Assembly: GCA_964497475.1 (NCBI GenBank)
Contig: CAZCDM010000015.1
Coordinates: forward strand, 1-25,318
Direction: 5' to 3'
Source: CAZCDM01 sp964497475
Lineage (GTDB): Bacteria > Planctomycetota > Phycisphaerae > SM23-33
Length of the DNA stretch: 25,318 nucleotides
This document shows positions 25,129-25,318 of the stretch, one piece after another. Under the pieces are notes generated by a model. It worked only from the letters and a program-made list of their open reading frames with translations. It was not told the DNA's origin and did no database searches. Position numbers and translations under genes: made by a program. How positions within the stretch are numbered: the first letter of the stretch is position 1; each line of letters starts with the position of its first letter.

Positions 25129-25187
25129 TTTCGAATTTCGACATTCGTGTTTCGGATTTAGCTTTTGCATTTCGCATTTCGGATTTG
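25129..25187. repeat. GC-poor tandem heptamer array (TTTCGnn)
   Basis: The segment reads as consecutive units TTTCGAA, TTTCGAC, ATTCGTG, TTTCGGA, TTTAGCT, TTTGCA (one base short), TTTCGCA, TTTCGGA and TTTG. The 7-nt period is almost unbroken, and the low GC stands out from the surrounding DNA. It ends 10 nt before tRNA-Pro. No coding role is supported. Confidence 0.7.
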
Positions 25188-25197
25188 TTGTCCCCTG

Positions 25198-25271
25198 CGG
25201 GGCGTAGCGCAGCTTGGCAGCGCGTCTGCTTTGGGAGCAGAAGGTCGTCAGTTCAAATCTGACCGCCCCGA
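25198..25271 (+). tRNA. tRNA-Pro(TGG)
   Basis: This is a complete 74-nt cloverleaf. The acceptor CGGGGCG pairs with CGCCCCG over 7 bp, followed by T8-A9, D stem GCGC/GCGC, anticodon stem TCTGC/GCAGA with loop TTTGGGA, and T arm GTCAG-TTCAAAT-CTGAC with discriminator A. The first base pair is C-G, as expected for bacterial tRNA-Pro. The anticodon TGG (25232-25234) reads CCA and neighbouring proline codons. CCA is not encoded. Confidence 0.95.
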
Positions 25272-25282
25272 CTTGTTCGAAC

Positions 25283-25318
25283 AGGAAGCCGTTCAGTGAG
25301 AAAACTGAACGGCTTTCT
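25283..25318 (+). terminator. Intrinsic terminator of tRNA-Pro
   Basis: AAGCCGTTCAGT (25286-25297) pairs perfectly with ACTGAACGGCTT (25304-25315) around a GAGAAA loop, and the stem can extend 3 more pairs. It ends in TTTCT at the window edge, so any longer U-tract is cut off. It starts 12 nt after the tRNA. Confidence 0.8.

Noticed and set aside
25198..25318. tRNA-Pro as an integration site of a mobile element
   Set aside because: No integrase and no second copy of the tRNA 3' end are visible, and an ordinary terminator follows.

Overview
The window is GC-rich bacterial DNA, densely coding on both strands, with short intergenic gaps and Shine-Dalgarno (SD) led genes. The gene set suggests a Planctomycetota genome, probably Phycisphaerae-like. 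It has two sulfatase-type genes, a Gfo/Idh/MocA oxidoreductase, a DUF3604 protein, a VWA/HEAT exported protein, a PocR/GAF/SpoIIE phosphatase, and GC-poor heptamer repeats in an intergenic gap. The taxon is inferred from family content; there is no rRNA to test it. No phage, IS element or CRISPR array was seen.

Layout. 1-762: a stand-alone HD-GYP-like protein with a degenerate GYP motif. 771-3964 (minus): an exported TPR/peptidase-MA-like protein, coupled through a 4-nt overlap to a MazG-like pyrophosphohydrolase. 4104-6733 (plus): a tight operon of a ThiF/MoeB-type E1-like enzyme (apparently leaderless), cysteine synthase and a PHP phosphoesterase. 6734-7007: a convergent gap filled with palindromic repeats. 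7008-9151 (minus): a stand-alone double Clp-N protein with its own promoter; upstream of it, a Gfo/Idh/MocA gene followed by a sulfatase reduced to its two ends by an in-frame deletion. 9380-13375 (plus): an exported HEAT+VWA protein and a DUF3604 protein, each with its own promoter, then tRNA-Arg(TCG). 13733-14979 (minus): a lipoprotein that reads as a divergent serpin, then tRNA-Val(CAC). 15112-19067 (minus): a frameshifted nikR, a SHOCT membrane protein and clpX in an overlapping operon, followed by a PocR-like/GAF/SpoIIE phosphatase. 19205-25052 (plus): a PfkB sugar kinase, a GH38 alpha-mannosidase and an intact Cys-type sulfatase, a likely glycan-catabolic group. 25198-25318: tRNA-Pro(TGG) and an intrinsic terminator.

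The most notable observations are the serpin-like lipoprotein with a shortened reactive loop, the sulfatase deletion remnant, the single-base frameshift that removes the DNA-binding strand from NikR, the E1-like/CysK/PHP operon, and a recurring promoter pattern (TTG or TGGAC, 16-17 nt, then a -10 close to TANNNT) seen at eight sites, one of which seems to drive a leaderless mRNA. All functions are read from motifs by eye; no database search was possible.
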